This document shows positions 16,678 to 25,469 of a stretch of 64,000 nucleotides of DNA, piece after piece. Position 1 is the stretch's first letter. Each line of letters opens with the position of its first letter. The translations under genes and the position numbers were made by a program. Source of the stretch: Sedimentitalea sp039941015 (lineage in GTDB: Bacteria > Pseudomonadota > Alphaproteobacteria > Rhodobacterales > Rhodobacteraceae); assembly GCF_039941015.1 (NCBI RefSeq), contig NZ_JBDVFI010000104.1; one strand, given 5' to 3'. The notes beneath the pieces are model-generated. The model was not told where the DNA came from. It saw only the letters and a program-made list of their open reading frames with translations, and searched no databases.

Positions 16678-16835
16678 TGTTTCGGCCCGCCGTCATGTCA
16701 GAGCCGGACCACAGCGGTCCTGCGCTTGTGCGCATACTGGCTCGTCCGCGTGCATTAACAAAAAGCGGCGCAGCGGTCAAACTCGGCGGTCAAATTCGCG
16801 TGCATTTTGCTGATTGTTTCCAGATCGGTGGAATG

Positions 16836-17759
16836 TCATCCGAAATTTGGAAACTGTTTCCGGCGCGACACTGCCAAATTCAGGTCGCGAACATGCAGCA
16901 GCCCTTCGTTCGCAAGACGTTGGCGATGCTCGGGCGTGTCCGCCACGAGTTCGTCGTAGAAGAATCGCAGACCCGTCTCACCGTGTTCGTCTTCGATCGA
17001 CCGGAGAAGCTCGTTGAGCGTTAGTCCACCTTCCAGCGCGGGGCGCATCGGTGCGAGATCGGCGCGGTATGAGCCGCGCTCAAGCCGGAAACGATAGGCG
17101 GCGATGAACGCGTTCCAGCTCTGCGCGTGACAGTGGCAAAGGACCGTCTGCTCAAGCGGTACCTCGCCGGGGTTTTGGGTCTCGCCCTGAAACACGTTGT
17201 GGATGCGCAAGGTCACATCCGAAAGCCCTGTTCTGATGAATAGTTTGCCTTCCACATGGCTGAGGAACCCGCCATCGAGATAGCGACCGTAGGTCGTGTA
17301 CAAGCGTTCAGCGGTTGCGGCGCGGTCTTGGCGAAACCTGTTGGTGCGCTTGAACGCGGTCCCGTCCCCCGCGAGCGCTTCGGCGGGGTAGAGCCGGGCA
17401 CAATGGGTGGTGGCAGGCAAAGCAGCCAACTGATCGATGATCGGGGCATCCGAGGACAGAAATTCATCAACGTCGATATGGGCAAGCCAATCCACCTCCG
17501 CCCGCCTATAGGCATGTGTGGCATTGGTCGACTGTCGGACCTGATGTTTTTTCGGGCGTCTTGGATGTTTCGACCAATAGATGTCGTCGCACTTGGTTAC
17601 CCGCACCTTTGGGTGGGATTTGAGCAAGGCAAATGTCGACGGGTCCGGTTCGTCCAGATAGACGTATATTCGATGCGCGCCCAACTCGAGATGATGGGCG
17701 ACAAAGTTCAGGGTTTCGGTGGTCGTTGCCTTGATTGTCGCGACAAGTCCCCAGTGCAT
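16836..17759 (-). CDS. Glycosyltransferase family 2-type protein
   Basis: 307 residues. It begins with a GLVATIKATTTETLNF strand and a nucleotide-sugar-type Rossmann half. HIDVDEFL around D96 and D98 is a DxD-type metal/nucleotide site of the PF13704-like group, which often decorates surface polysaccharides. There is no signal peptide or membrane segment, so it is cytosolic. The start overlaps the stop of the upstream 245-residue gene (ATGA), so the two are coupled. Acceptor and donor cannot be read from the sequence. Confidence 0.8.
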   Translation of the reverse strand: MHWGLVATIKATTTETLNFVAHHLELGAHRIYVYLDEPDPSTFALLKSHPKVRVTKCDDIYWSKHPRRPKKHQVRQSTNATHAYRRAEVDWLAHIDVDEFLSSDAPIIDQLAALPATTHCARLYPAEALAGDGTAFKRTNRFRQDRAATAERLYTTYGRYLDGGFLSHVEGKLFIRTGLSDVTLRIHNVFQGETQNPGEVPLEQTVLCHCHAQSWNAFIAAYRFRLERGSYRADLAPMRPALEGGLTLNELLRSIEDEHGETGLRFFYDELVADTPEHRQRLANEGLLHVRDLNLAVSRRKQFPNFG

Positions 17760-18496
17760 CAGGTCTTGTCCTGAAATTGCTGGCGCATGAGTTTAAGGCG
17801 TCGAAAGATGTTGGCCGGATCGCGGTTCAGTTCCTGCATCAAATGGTCAGCCAATGGCCCGATCACCGGGTCGGTCAGGGCCAGTTCCCAGACCGGGGCG
17901 AAGATATTGACATCGAGGCCGCCCTTGCGGATCGAAAAATCTTCCATCTCCAGCGGCAGCGCGGTGTGCAGACGTTGTTTGACCGGATAGGGCTGATTGG
18001 GGGCAACCCCGCTGAAAAGCCGCTCGAATTCATACAGTTTCATCATCGAGAACAGCATTCGCAGCGCCTGTCCGACCTGCCGTTGCACGTCCGATCCGCC
18101 GTGATCGGCAAAGGTCATCACAGAGGAGACCTTCCAACGCAGATCCAGTTGTTCGATCAGATGTTCATGCTGTTCACGCCAGAGCCTGTGAAACAGCGCG
18201 GGGGCATGATCCGGGGCGCTGTATTTCCGCAGGTTCGAGATGAGCAGCGCATTTAGCAGCGCCAGCTGCGACTTACCCGAGAACTCCTTTGCGATCCGTG
18301 CCTTTTTGCGCGCCCATCGCGTGGGTACCTGAACGTTCAGATCGACCTCGGTGACGATCTGCGCCGCAAGCGCGTCAAGGTCGGCATCCAGCGGCGGCAG
18401 GGCGACGGCGACAGGATTATAGGGCTTGCGGCGGGCATTGTACCGCTCAAGCATGGCCGCAAGGCCACCGTCATAGGTCGGGTCGCGTTGATCCAT
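17759..18496 (-). CDS. Uncharacterised protein coupled to the glycosyltransferase
   Basis: 245 residues, soluble, mostly helical and rich in charged and hydrophobic residues, with no signal peptide or membrane helix. I do not recognise a domain. Notable stretches are RWARKKARIAKEFSG and a C-terminal NIFRRLKLMRQQF. Its last codon overlaps the start of the glycosyltransferase gene, so the two are probably translated together. A role linked to the transferase's substrate is plausible but unsupported. Confidence 0.75.
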   Translation of the reverse strand: MDQRDPTYDGGLAAMLERYNARRKPYNPVAVALPPLDADLDALAAQIVTEVDLNVQVPTRWARKKARIAKEFSGKSQLALLNALLISNLRKYSAPDHAPALFHRLWREQHEHLIEQLDLRWKVSSVMTFADHGGSDVQRQVGQALRMLFSMMKLYEFERLFSGVAPNQPYPVKQRLHTALPLEMEDFSIRKGGLDVNIFAPVWELALTDPVIGPLADHLMQELNRDPANIFRRLKLMRQQFQDKT

Positions 18497-18541
18497 ATCT
18501 GTGCTTACACCGGGCGTGGCGCAGAGAAAATCCCTAACGGG

Positions 18542-20149
18542 TCAGACCATCATTTCCTTGGTCGCCGTCAGCCGCACGTCGGGATAATCCCGTTCGATCC
18601 GGTCGATGTCCCATTGCAGGCGCGTCAGATAGACGATGTCGCCATCATGGTCGTGCGCGATGTGCTGCTTGTTGGCATTCACAAACTTATCAACGGCTTG
18701 CCTGTCACCGCTCACCCAACGGGCCGAGGTGAACTGAGACGCGTCAAACCGCACGGGCAGCCCGTATTCAAGCTCGATCCGGCTGGCCAGAACCTCAAAT
18801 TGCAGGGCACCGACAACGCCAACGACGAAGCCGGAACCGATGGCGGGTTTGAAGACCTTCGCGGCCCCTTCCTCGGCGAACTGCATCAAGGCCTTTTCCA
18901 GATGCTTGGCCTTCATCGGATCACCCGCGCGCACCCCTTGCAGCAACTCAGGCGCAAACGACGGGATACCCGACACGCGCAGCGCTTCGCCTTCGGTCAG
19001 CGTATCGCCGATGCGCAGCTGGCCATGGTTGGGTATGCCGATGATATCGCCAGCCCAGGCCTCTTCTGCGAGTTCGCGGTCAGAGGCGAGAAACAGCACC
19101 GGGTTGGTGATTGCCATCGGTTTCTTCGACCGCACGTGGGTCAGTTTCATGCCGCGTTTGAAATGCCCGGACGCCATGCGTACAAAGGCGACGCGGTCGC
19201 GGTGCTTTGGGTCCATGTTGGCCTGCACCTTAAAGACAAAGCCTGAAACCTTGGTTTCTTCGGGCGAAATCTGGCGGGGCAAAGCAGATTGAATCTGCGG
19301 TTCAGGGCCATAGGTGCCGATGCCGTCCATCAGTTCCTTGACCCCGAAAGAGTTGATCGCCGAGCCGAACCAGATCGGGGTCATGTGACCTTCCAGAACC
19401 GCCTGCGGATCAAGCTTGGGCAGCAATTCGCGCGCCATCTCGACCTCTTCGCGCAGTTGCTCCAGAAGCTGCGCCGGAACATGTTCGGCGAGCGCGGGGT
19501 CATCAAGGCCCTTGATCTCAATGCTCTCTGCGACTTTGTTTCGGTCGGCCCGGTCCATCAGTTCCAGCCGGTCGCGCAGGATATCGTAACAGCCGACAAA
19601 GTCGCGCCCTTGCCCAATGGGCCAGCTGGCCGGCGTCACGTCGATGGCAAGGTTTTCCTGAATCTCGTCGATAATTTCAAAAACATCCCGGCTTTCGCGA
19701 TCCATCTTGTTACAGAAGGTCAGGATCGGCAGATCGCGCAGGCGGCAAACTTCGAAGAGCTTCTGAGTCTGGCTTTCGACACCTTTGGCGCCATCAATCA
19801 CCATCACTGCCGCATCCACCGCCGTGAGCGTGCGATAGGTGTCTTCGGAGAAATCCGAGTGGCCGGGAGTGTCGACCAGATTGAACCGGAAGCTGTTGTA
19901 GTCAAACGACATGGCAGAAGCCGAGACCGAAATGCCGCGATCCTTTTCCATCTGCATGAAGTCCGACCGTGTCCGCCGCGCTTCGCCCTTTGCCCGGACC
20001 TGACCGGCCATCTGGATCGCGCCACCATAGAGCAGGAATTTCTCGGTCAGCGTCGTCTTGCCCGCATCAGGATGCGAGATGATCGCAAAGGTGCGGCGAC
20101 GCGCGATTTCCGGCGGCAATTCGGGGCGATTTGATGCGGTGTCCAACAT
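18542..20149 (-). CDS. prfC: Peptide chain release factor 3
   Basis: 535 residues, matching the family, from the ATG at 20149; the frame stays open further upstream only by overlapping the divergent SDR gene. The GTPase recycles RF1 and RF2 from the ribosome after termination. HPDAGKTT (residues 26-33), DTPGHSDFSEDTYRTL, and NKMDRES are the G1, G3 and G4 motifs. The region after the G domain includes the beta-barrel and the RF3 C-terminal domain (ending MMV). Divergent from the SDR gene across a 133-nt gap. Confidence 0.96.
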   Translation of the reverse strand: MLDTASNRPELPPEIARRRTFAIISHPDAGKTTLTEKFLLYGGAIQMAGQVRAKGEARRTRSDFMQMEKDRGISVSASAMSFDYNSFRFNLVDTPGHSDFSEDTYRTLTAVDAAVMVIDGAKGVESQTQKLFEVCRLRDLPILTFCNKMDRESRDVFEIIDEIQENLAIDVTPASWPIGQGRDFVGCYDILRDRLELMDRADRNKVAESIEIKGLDDPALAEHVPAQLLEQLREEVEMARELLPKLDPQAVLEGHMTPIWFGSAINSFGVKELMDGIGTYGPEPQIQSALPRQISPEETKVSGFVFKVQANMDPKHRDRVAFVRMASGHFKRGMKLTHVRSKKPMAITNPVLFLASDRELAEEAWAGDIIGIPNHGQLRIGDTLTEGEALRVSGIPSFAPELLQGVRAGDPMKAKHLEKALMQFAEEGAAKVFKPAIGSGFVVGVVGALQFEVLASRIELEYGLPVRFDASQFTSARWVSGDRQAVDKFVNANKQHIAHDHDGDIVYLTRLQWDIDRIERDYPDVRLTATKEMMV

Positions 20150-20282
20150 GAGGCGCGTATAGGTAAGGAACACGGCAAGCGCAAGAAAATCGAAGGCCGC
20201 CGTTGGGTGCTTGCGGCATTCGCTGGCATCGCTGATAGCTCCGATGCTATGCGAGAGGCAGAAACCAATCGGGAGATCAGAG

Positions 20283-21062
20283 ATGGATTTGGGAATCGCC
20301 GGCAAGCGGGCGCTGGTTTGCGCGAGCAGCAAGGGGCTGGGGCTGGGCTGTGCCGAAGCGTTGGCCGAGGCCGGAGTCAACCTCGTGATGAATGCACGCG
20401 GGTCCGAGGCGCTGGAAGCCTCTGCGCAAGCCATCCGCGATGCCCACGGGGTTGAGGTTGTCACCGTGGCCGCCGATGTCGCGACCGCCGAGGGGCAGGC
20501 CAAGGTGATCGAAGCGGCTGCAGGCGCCGACATTCTTGTCAACAACGCGGGGGGGCCGCCTCCGGGTATGTGGTCTGACTGGGATCGGGATGATTTCATC
20601 AAGGCGCTGGATGCCAATATGCTGGCCCCGATTGCGTTGATGAAGGCGCTGATGCCGGAGATGATCGACCGGGGCTGGGGCCGGGTGGTCAACATCACCA
20701 GCCAGTCGGTGCGCGCGCCAATTGCAGTGCTGGGGCTGTCTAATTCCGCCCGGACCGGGTTGACCGGCTATGTCGCCGGAACGGCGCGGCAGGTGGCCGG
20801 AAGCGGTGTAAACATCAACAACCTGCTGCCCGGTATTCACGCGACCGACCGTGCCGCGTCGCTGGATGGTGGTGTCGCCAAGGCGCAGGGCGTGTCGCTT
20901 GACGAGGCACAGGCGCAGCGGGCGGCGACGATCCCTGCCGGGCGCTATGGCACGCGGCAGGAATTCGGCGCGGCCTGTGCGTTCCTGTGCAGCCAACATG
21001 CCGGTTTCATCGTGGGACAGAACATTCTGCTCGATGGCGGCGCGACCAATCTGACCATGTAA
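20283..21062 (+). CDS. SDR-family oxidoreductase with altered motifs
   Basis: 259 residues from the ATG at 20283. Rossmann-fold protein of the FabG-like SDR group. The cofactor loop reads ASSKGLG (residues 14-20) instead of TGxxxGIG; NNAGG is intact. The region that normally holds YxxxK reads LSNSARTGLTGY, so the standard Tyr-Lys pair is missing. This matches my memory of a divergent beta-ketoacyl-reductase-like subgroup without the usual tetrad. FIVGQNILLDGG at the end is typical for the superfamily. Followed by the HEAT-like gene after 1 nt. Confidence 0.85.
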   Translation: MDLGIAGKRALVCASSKGLGLGCAEALAEAGVNLVMNARGSEALEASAQAIRDAHGVEVVTVAADVATAEGQAKVIEAAAGADILVNNAGGPPPGMWSDWDRDDFIKALDANMLAPIALMKALMPEMIDRGWGRVVNITSQSVRAPIAVLGLSNSARTGLTGYVAGTARQVAGSGVNINNLLPGIHATDRAASLDGGVAKAQGVSLDEAQAQRAATIPAGRYGTRQEFGAACAFLCSQHAGFIVGQNILLDGGATNLTM

Positions 21063-21063
21063 C

Positions 21064-22185
21064 ATGGCACAAGGATTCTCGCTGAAGGATCAGTTGTTCA
21101 ACATTGAAAAGGTCCGCTATCTGGCGGGCCTTTTCGCCGACGCAGACGCGGCGTTTGATGCCGAGGTGTTTGAACGGCAAGTCATGGAACAGCTGCTTGA
21201 TCTGGAGTTGAAGCAGCGGATCAACTGGATTGCGGACTGTCTAGGCGCGCAGTTGACTGGCCCGGTGGCGGACTTCGGGCCAGTGCTGCGTGCGGCCTTG
21301 CCGTCACCGCTGGATCCAAATCTGACAGACGATGATTTCGGCGATTTCATCTTTGCTCCGCTGGGTGAACTGGTTGTCATGCGGGGGCTTGAGACGCCGG
21401 AACCGTCACTGGATCTGATCGAAGAGATCACCCAACGGTTTTCGATGGAATGGGCGATCCGGCCGTTTCTGAACCGGTGGCCGGATCTGGTGCTCGCGCG
21501 GATGCAGCACTGGACGACGCATCCCAGCTATCACGTGCGCCGGTTGGTGAGCGAGGGCAGCCGCCCGCGTTTGCCTTGGGGGCAATCGGTTGATCTGGAC
21601 ATCGCCGCACCGCTGCCTTTGCTGGATGCCTTACAGGGGGACAGCACACGTTATGTCACCCGATCTGTGGCCAATCATCTAAACGACATCAGCAAGAAGC
21701 ACCCCGAACTGGTCATGGACCGCCTCGACCAGTGGGGCGCACAGGGATCACAGAGCCGGGCTGAACTGGATTGGATGACGCGTCACGCCATGCGCGGGCT
21801 GGTCAAGGTCGGCAATGCGCGGGCGTTGTCGATGCTGGGGTACAGTGCCGATGCCGACATCGAGGTGTTGCGCTTTGATGTGCCGGAGCAGGTGGCAATC
21901 GGCGATGTGCTGCCTCTGTCTGTCGCGTTGCAATCGGCGACGGGCGCAAGGGCCTTGATTGACTATGTGTTCTGGCGGCGTAAGGCGAATGGCGATCTGA
22001 CGCCCAAGGTGTTCAAGCTTAAGCAGGTTGAATTGCCTGCGGGCAAGGTGGTTGATTTGCGGAAAACACACAGGCTTAAGGGTGACGCCACCACGTTCAG
22101 GCTTTATCCGGGGCAACATCGGGTTGAGCTTCAGATCAATGGCCGTGTGTTGGCCGAGGCGATGTTTGAACTGACGGTGGAATAG
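21064..22185 (+). CDS. HEAT-repeat protein resembling AlkC/AlkD-type DNA alkylation repair proteins
   Basis: 373 residues, soluble and helical. The middle part (HWTTHPSYHVRRLVSEGSRP, about residues 149-168, and YVTRSVANHLNDISKKHPELV) follows the repeat pattern of AlkC/AlkD proteins, which remove N-alkylated bases. Both the RRLVSEGSRPRLPW and SVANHLNDI segments are characteristic of AlkC-like proteins in my memory. The C-terminal ~100 residues are beta-rich, with YPGQHRVELQINGRV. Alkylpurine glycosylase activity is a family-level assignment only. It lies 1 nt after the SDR gene and 8 nt before glsA. Confidence 0.75.
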   Translation: MAQGFSLKDQLFNIEKVRYLAGLFADADAAFDAEVFERQVMEQLLDLELKQRINWIADCLGAQLTGPVADFGPVLRAALPSPLDPNLTDDDFGDFIFAPLGELVVMRGLETPEPSLDLIEEITQRFSMEWAIRPFLNRWPDLVLARMQHWTTHPSYHVRRLVSEGSRPRLPWGQSVDLDIAAPLPLLDALQGDSTRYVTRSVANHLNDISKKHPELVMDRLDQWGAQGSQSRAELDWMTRHAMRGLVKVGNARALSMLGYSADADIEVLRFDVPEQVAIGDVLPLSVALQSATGARALIDYVFWRRKANGDLTPKVFKLKQVELPAGKVVDLRKTHRLKGDATTFRLYPGQHRVELQINGRVLAEAMFELTVE

Positions 22186-22193
22186 AAAGCGGC

Positions 22194-23147
22194 ATGGCAA
22201 AGCAGAAACTGACCAACGAGCGGCTGCGCGGCATTGTCTCTGACATTGCCGAAGAGATGGCGGCCGAAACCGAGCGTGGCAAGGTCGCGGATTACATCCC
22301 GCCGTTGGCGCGCATCGATCCGAACCAATTCGCGCTGAGCATCATCACCCGCGATGGCGAGTTGATATCAGCTGGCGATGCCCAAACGCGGTTTTCGATC
22401 CAGAGCGTATCCAAGGTCTTCACGCTGGCGGTTGGTCTTGGGCGATTGGGCGAACGCCTGTGGTCAAGGGTCGGGCGTGAACCGTCGGGCGATCCATTCA
22501 ATTCCATCGTGCAGTTGGAGTATGAAAAAGGCCTGCCGCGCAATCCTTTCATCAACGCCGGTGCGATTGCCGTTACTGACAGTATTCTTGGTGGTTTTGC
22601 CCCCAAGGAGGCCCTGGGCGAGATATTGGAATTTGTGCGGTTCCTCGCAAGCGATGAGGATATTGCCATCGATCCGGACGTGGCGCGATCTGAACTGGCC
22701 ACTGGATATCGGAACGTGGCGCTGGCCAACTTCATGCGCAGCTTTGGAACAGTCACCAGCCCGCCGGAAATGACGCTGGGTGTGTATTTTCACCACTGCG
22801 CGATTGCGATGACCACCGAGCAACTCGCGGCGGCGGGGCGGTTCCTTGCCTTTGACGGCCGGCTGTCTCCCGGAGGGCCGCGGGCGATCTCTGCGCGCAT
22901 GGCGCGGCAGATCAACACGCTGATGCTAACCTGTGGGCATTACGACGGGTCGGGCGAATTCGCTTTTCGGGTTGGTCTGCCGGGCAAAAGCGGGGTCGGC
23001 GGCGGGATCATGGCAGTGGTGCCGGGGCAGGCCTCGATCGGTTGCTGGTCACCCGGGTTGAATGCGGTGGGCAATTCGCACCTGGCCTCGCGTGCGCTGG
23101 AACAAATGGCGCAGCGCACCGGGTGGTCGATCTTTGGCCCGCACTAG
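22194..23147 (+). CDS. glsA: Glutaminase
   Basis: 317 residues, typical of serine-dependent beta-lactamase-fold glutaminases that hydrolyse glutamine to glutamate and ammonia. The catalytic SVSK (residues 71-74, in the FSIQSVSKVFTLAV stretch) and NPFINAGAIAVTD, a substrate-contact segment, are present. SGEFAFRVGLPGKSGVGGGI closes the domain. There is no cyclic-nucleotide or STAS extension. It is the third gene of the SDR / HEAT-like / glsA run, followed by the ABC ATPase after 75 nt. Confidence 0.95.
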   Translation: MAKQKLTNERLRGIVSDIAEEMAAETERGKVADYIPPLARIDPNQFALSIITRDGELISAGDAQTRFSIQSVSKVFTLAVGLGRLGERLWSRVGREPSGDPFNSIVQLEYEKGLPRNPFINAGAIAVTDSILGGFAPKEALGEILEFVRFLASDEDIAIDPDVARSELATGYRNVALANFMRSFGTVTSPPEMTLGVYFHHCAIAMTTEQLAAAGRFLAFDGRLSPGGPRAISARMARQINTLMLTCGHYDGSGEFAFRVGLPGKSGVGGGIMAVVPGQASIGCWSPGLNAVGNSHLASRALEQMAQRTGWSIFGPH

Positions 23148-23222
23148 GTTGCACAGCGCGATTGGGGTTGCTATCTGCGCTGAAACCCGATGGTTTTGAT
23201 CGGAAAGGCCGCGAGGATACCG

Positions 23223-24332
23223 GTGGAGCACGTCATCACAGCGCAACCTGCACCAATGCGGTCCGCGCCCCGGTTGGAAATCCGCAATCTGACGCGGAAA
23301 TTCCACGGGCGCACGGTGGTTGATGACGTGTCGCTGTCGATTGAGCCGGGGCAGGTAACATGCCTGCTCGGCCCATCCGGTTGCGGCAAATCCACGACTT
23401 TGCGGATGGTCGCCGGGGTCGAGATGCAGGACAGCGGCGAGATCTGGGTCGACGGCAAACTGATCTGTGACACGGTGTTTCGCGTCCCGCCCGAGCGGCG
23501 TGAAATTGGCCTGATGTTTCAGGATTTTGCCCTGTTTCCGCATCTGAGCGTCGCGGGTAATGTCGCCTATGGTCTGAGCGGCAGCCGGGATGAAAAACGC
23601 TCGCGGGTTGAAGAACTGCTGCGCCGGGTAGACCTGTTGCAGTTTATCGACGGCTATCCGCATCAGTTGTCAGGTGGCGAACAGCAACGGGTTGCGTTGG
23701 CGCGGGCGCTGGCCCCTCGGCCCCGGATCATGTTGATGGATGAACCGTTTTCGGGCCTCGACAACCGGCTGCGCGACGGGATCCGCGACGAGACGCTGAC
23801 CTTGCTCAAGGAAGAGGACACTGCCGTTCTTCTGGTCACACACGAGCCCGAAGAGGCCATGCGCATGGCTGACGAGATTGCGCTGATGCGCGACGGTCGG
23901 ATTGTGCAGCAGGGCGCCCCCTATAACGTCTATACTCGTCCGGTTGATCGTGCCTCGGTGTTGTTCTTTAGCGATGCCAATGTGCTGCGCGCACAGGTGA
24001 ACGGGGCGCTGGCGCAGACACCATTTGGCCAGTTCCTTGCTCCGGGGATTCCCGACGGCACCGATGTCGATATCGTATTCCGCCCCCAACACGTGCGTAT
24101 TGATTTTGACAGGGCCGGGTCCGGTCCATTGCCGACGCCGACCGATGGCGTTGCGGCGCGCGGCGTGGTCGAACGGGCGCGGTTCATGGGGCACGAAAGC
24201 CTTGTCGAATTCCGCATGTCGCATGATGGGTCGATGATCAAGGTAACGGTCCCCAATGTGTTCTTGCCTGCAACCGGTAAGGTCATGTGGCTGACAATCC
24301 GGCGCAATCGCTGCTTTGTTTTCCCCGCTTAA
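23223..24332 (+). CDS. Fbp-type ABC transporter ATP-binding protein
   Basis: 369 residues from a GTG at 23223, preferred because GAGGA sits 5 nt upstream; an ATG at 23190 would add 11 residues without a visible ribosome site. Walker A GPSGCGKST (residues 50-58), signature QLSGGEQQRVALARAL, Walker B MLMDEPF and the switch histidine in LLVTHEPEEAM are intact. A C-terminal TOBE-like domain (VDIVFRPQHVRI) fits the ferric-iron/spermidine/putrescine importer group. No permease or binding-protein gene lies beside it, so its partners are elsewhere and the substrate (Fe3+ or a polyamine) is uncertain. Confidence 0.85.
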   Translation: MEHVITAQPAPMRSAPRLEIRNLTRKFHGRTVVDDVSLSIEPGQVTCLLGPSGCGKSTTLRMVAGVEMQDSGEIWVDGKLICDTVFRVPPERREIGLMFQDFALFPHLSVAGNVAYGLSGSRDEKRSRVEELLRRVDLLQFIDGYPHQLSGGEQQRVALARALAPRPRIMLMDEPFSGLDNRLRDGIRDETLTLLKEEDTAVLLVTHEPEEAMRMADEIALMRDGRIVQQGAPYNVYTRPVDRASVLFFSDANVLRAQVNGALAQTPFGQFLAPGIPDGTDVDIVFRPQHVRIDFDRAGSGPLPTPTDGVAARGVVERARFMGHESLVEFRMSHDGSMIKVTVPNVFLPATGKVMWLTIRRNRCFVFPA

Positions 24333-24362
24333 GGCGCCTGCCTCTGCCTGCGATAGCAAAAC

Positions 24363-25028
24363 CTAAGCTGGCCGATCCACCAGCCGCTTGCCGGGTTCGT
24401 CGGTGAACAGTTCGGGCAGCGGCATTGCAGCCTCAATCAGATCAAGGCGAAAGTCGCGAAAATCGCCGCAGGTTTCGCACCAGGCAGTCAGCAGCCAGAC
24501 CCGGCCCCAGCTTTCTAGCCTTATGGGGCGGATGGTTCGATGACTGAGGTCGCTATTGGGTTCGCGATAGGACAGACGCAGCTTTTGGCGTCCGGCAATG
24601 GCGCTGCGCAGGCTGGTCATATGCGACAGCCCACGTGCAGCATCCGCCATTGGGGACAGTGCGGTCTTCCATGCGTCGGCCTCTGCAATAGTTTCCGTCG
24701 GCAACGCTTGGTCAATCTTGTGTGCAAGCGCCTGCGCGGCTGCTTGCAGGTCCGGGTCCGCGGCCTCTGATACGATGGCGATCCCAAGGTGCAGGGCGTC
24801 GAGTTCCGCAGGCGCGAGGTGCAACGGGGGCAGGGCGATTGTGTCGGCCATCCGGTATCCGGTTCCGGGCGTTCCCTGCACAGGTACGCCGGACGCGAAC
24901 AGACGATCCATATCGCGATAGATCGTTCGCACCGACACATCCAGACGGGTCGCGAGATCCTGCGCCCGGTGCAGCGCCCCGTCGCGTAGTAGGTTGATCA
25001 AGGTGACAAGTCGGTCAGTGCGGGTCAT
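24363..25028 (-). CDS. WYL-domain transcriptional regulator (YafY-like)
   Basis: 221 residues from the ATG at 25028 (MTRTDRLVTLI); an ATG at 25052 would add eight residues. The DeoR-type winged helix-turn-helix occupies residues 1-60, with QDLATRLDVSVRTIYRDMDRL as recognition region. A WYL-type domain follows; SYREPNSDLSHRTIRPIRLESWGRVWLLTAWCE contains the Arg-rich ligand-binding core, with VWLLTAW in place of the eponymous WYL. Such proteins repress genes near them or respond to small ligands. A CTGACA/TGTCAG palindrome upstream is a likely binding site. Divergent from tatA. Confidence 0.85.
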   Translation of the reverse strand: MTRTDRLVTLINLLRDGALHRAQDLATRLDVSVRTIYRDMDRLFASGVPVQGTPGTGYRMADTIALPPLHLAPAELDALHLGIAIVSEAADPDLQAAAQALAHKIDQALPTETIAEADAWKTALSPMADAARGLSHMTSLRSAIAGRQKLRLSYREPNSDLSHRTIRPIRLESWGRVWLLTAWCETCGDFRDFRLDLIEAAMPLPELFTDEPGKRLVDRPA

Positions 25029-25068
25029 TCCGCTTGCTGCCACGAGGATCATGCGCTGTCCATCAAAA

Positions 25069-25086
25069 CTGACAAAAACATGTCAG
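25069..25086. promoter_or_regulatory. Candidate operator of the WYL regulator
   Basis: CTGACA-N6-TGTCAG, a perfect 6-bp inverted repeat with half-sites one helical turn apart. It lies 17-41 nt upstream of the two possible starts of the regulator and about 160 nt upstream of tatA. This fits an autoregulatory operator; binding is inferred from position and symmetry. Confidence 0.45.
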
Positions 25087-25244
25087 GAATGGTTCAGGTG
25101 AGGGATTCCCCGCAGAGGAAATTGCTGGCGTGCAACAAATCTAACGCAAAGTCGCTTTCGCGTTGACGGCGGGATGCGTAGAAAACGGCTGAAATCTGCA
25201 GTGCGGCCCGGAATCGAGGTCTGCGCGAATCTGAGGAGACGGAC

Positions 25245-25463
25245 ATGTTGAACAATATTGGCCTTCCCGGCATTTTGCTGATCGCGATTGTGGTCCTGGT
25301 GCTGTTTGGCCGTGGCAAGATCAGTTCGCTGATGGGCGAAGTGGGCAAAGGCATCACATCGTTCAAGAAGGGTATCAATGATGGCCAGAAGGAACTGGAA
25401 GAAGAAGACCCTTCGGAAATGGCCAAGGACGTGACCCCGGAAACCGACAAGGACAAGGTGTAA
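25245..25463 (+). CDS. tatA: Sec-independent protein translocase TatA
   Basis: 72 residues. One N-terminal membrane helix (GLPGILLIAIVVLVLFG), the FGRGKISSLMGEVGKGITSFKKG amphipathic helix and an acidic tail are the TatA pattern. It forms the pore component for folded proteins with twin-arginine signals. GAGGAGA lies 6-7 nt before the ATG. First gene of tatABC; tatB follows after 6 nt. Confidence 0.97.
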   Translation: MLNNIGLPGILLIAIVVLVLFGRGKISSLMGEVGKGITSFKKGINDGQKELEEEDPSEMAKDVTPETDKDKV

Positions 25464-25469
25464 CACCCG

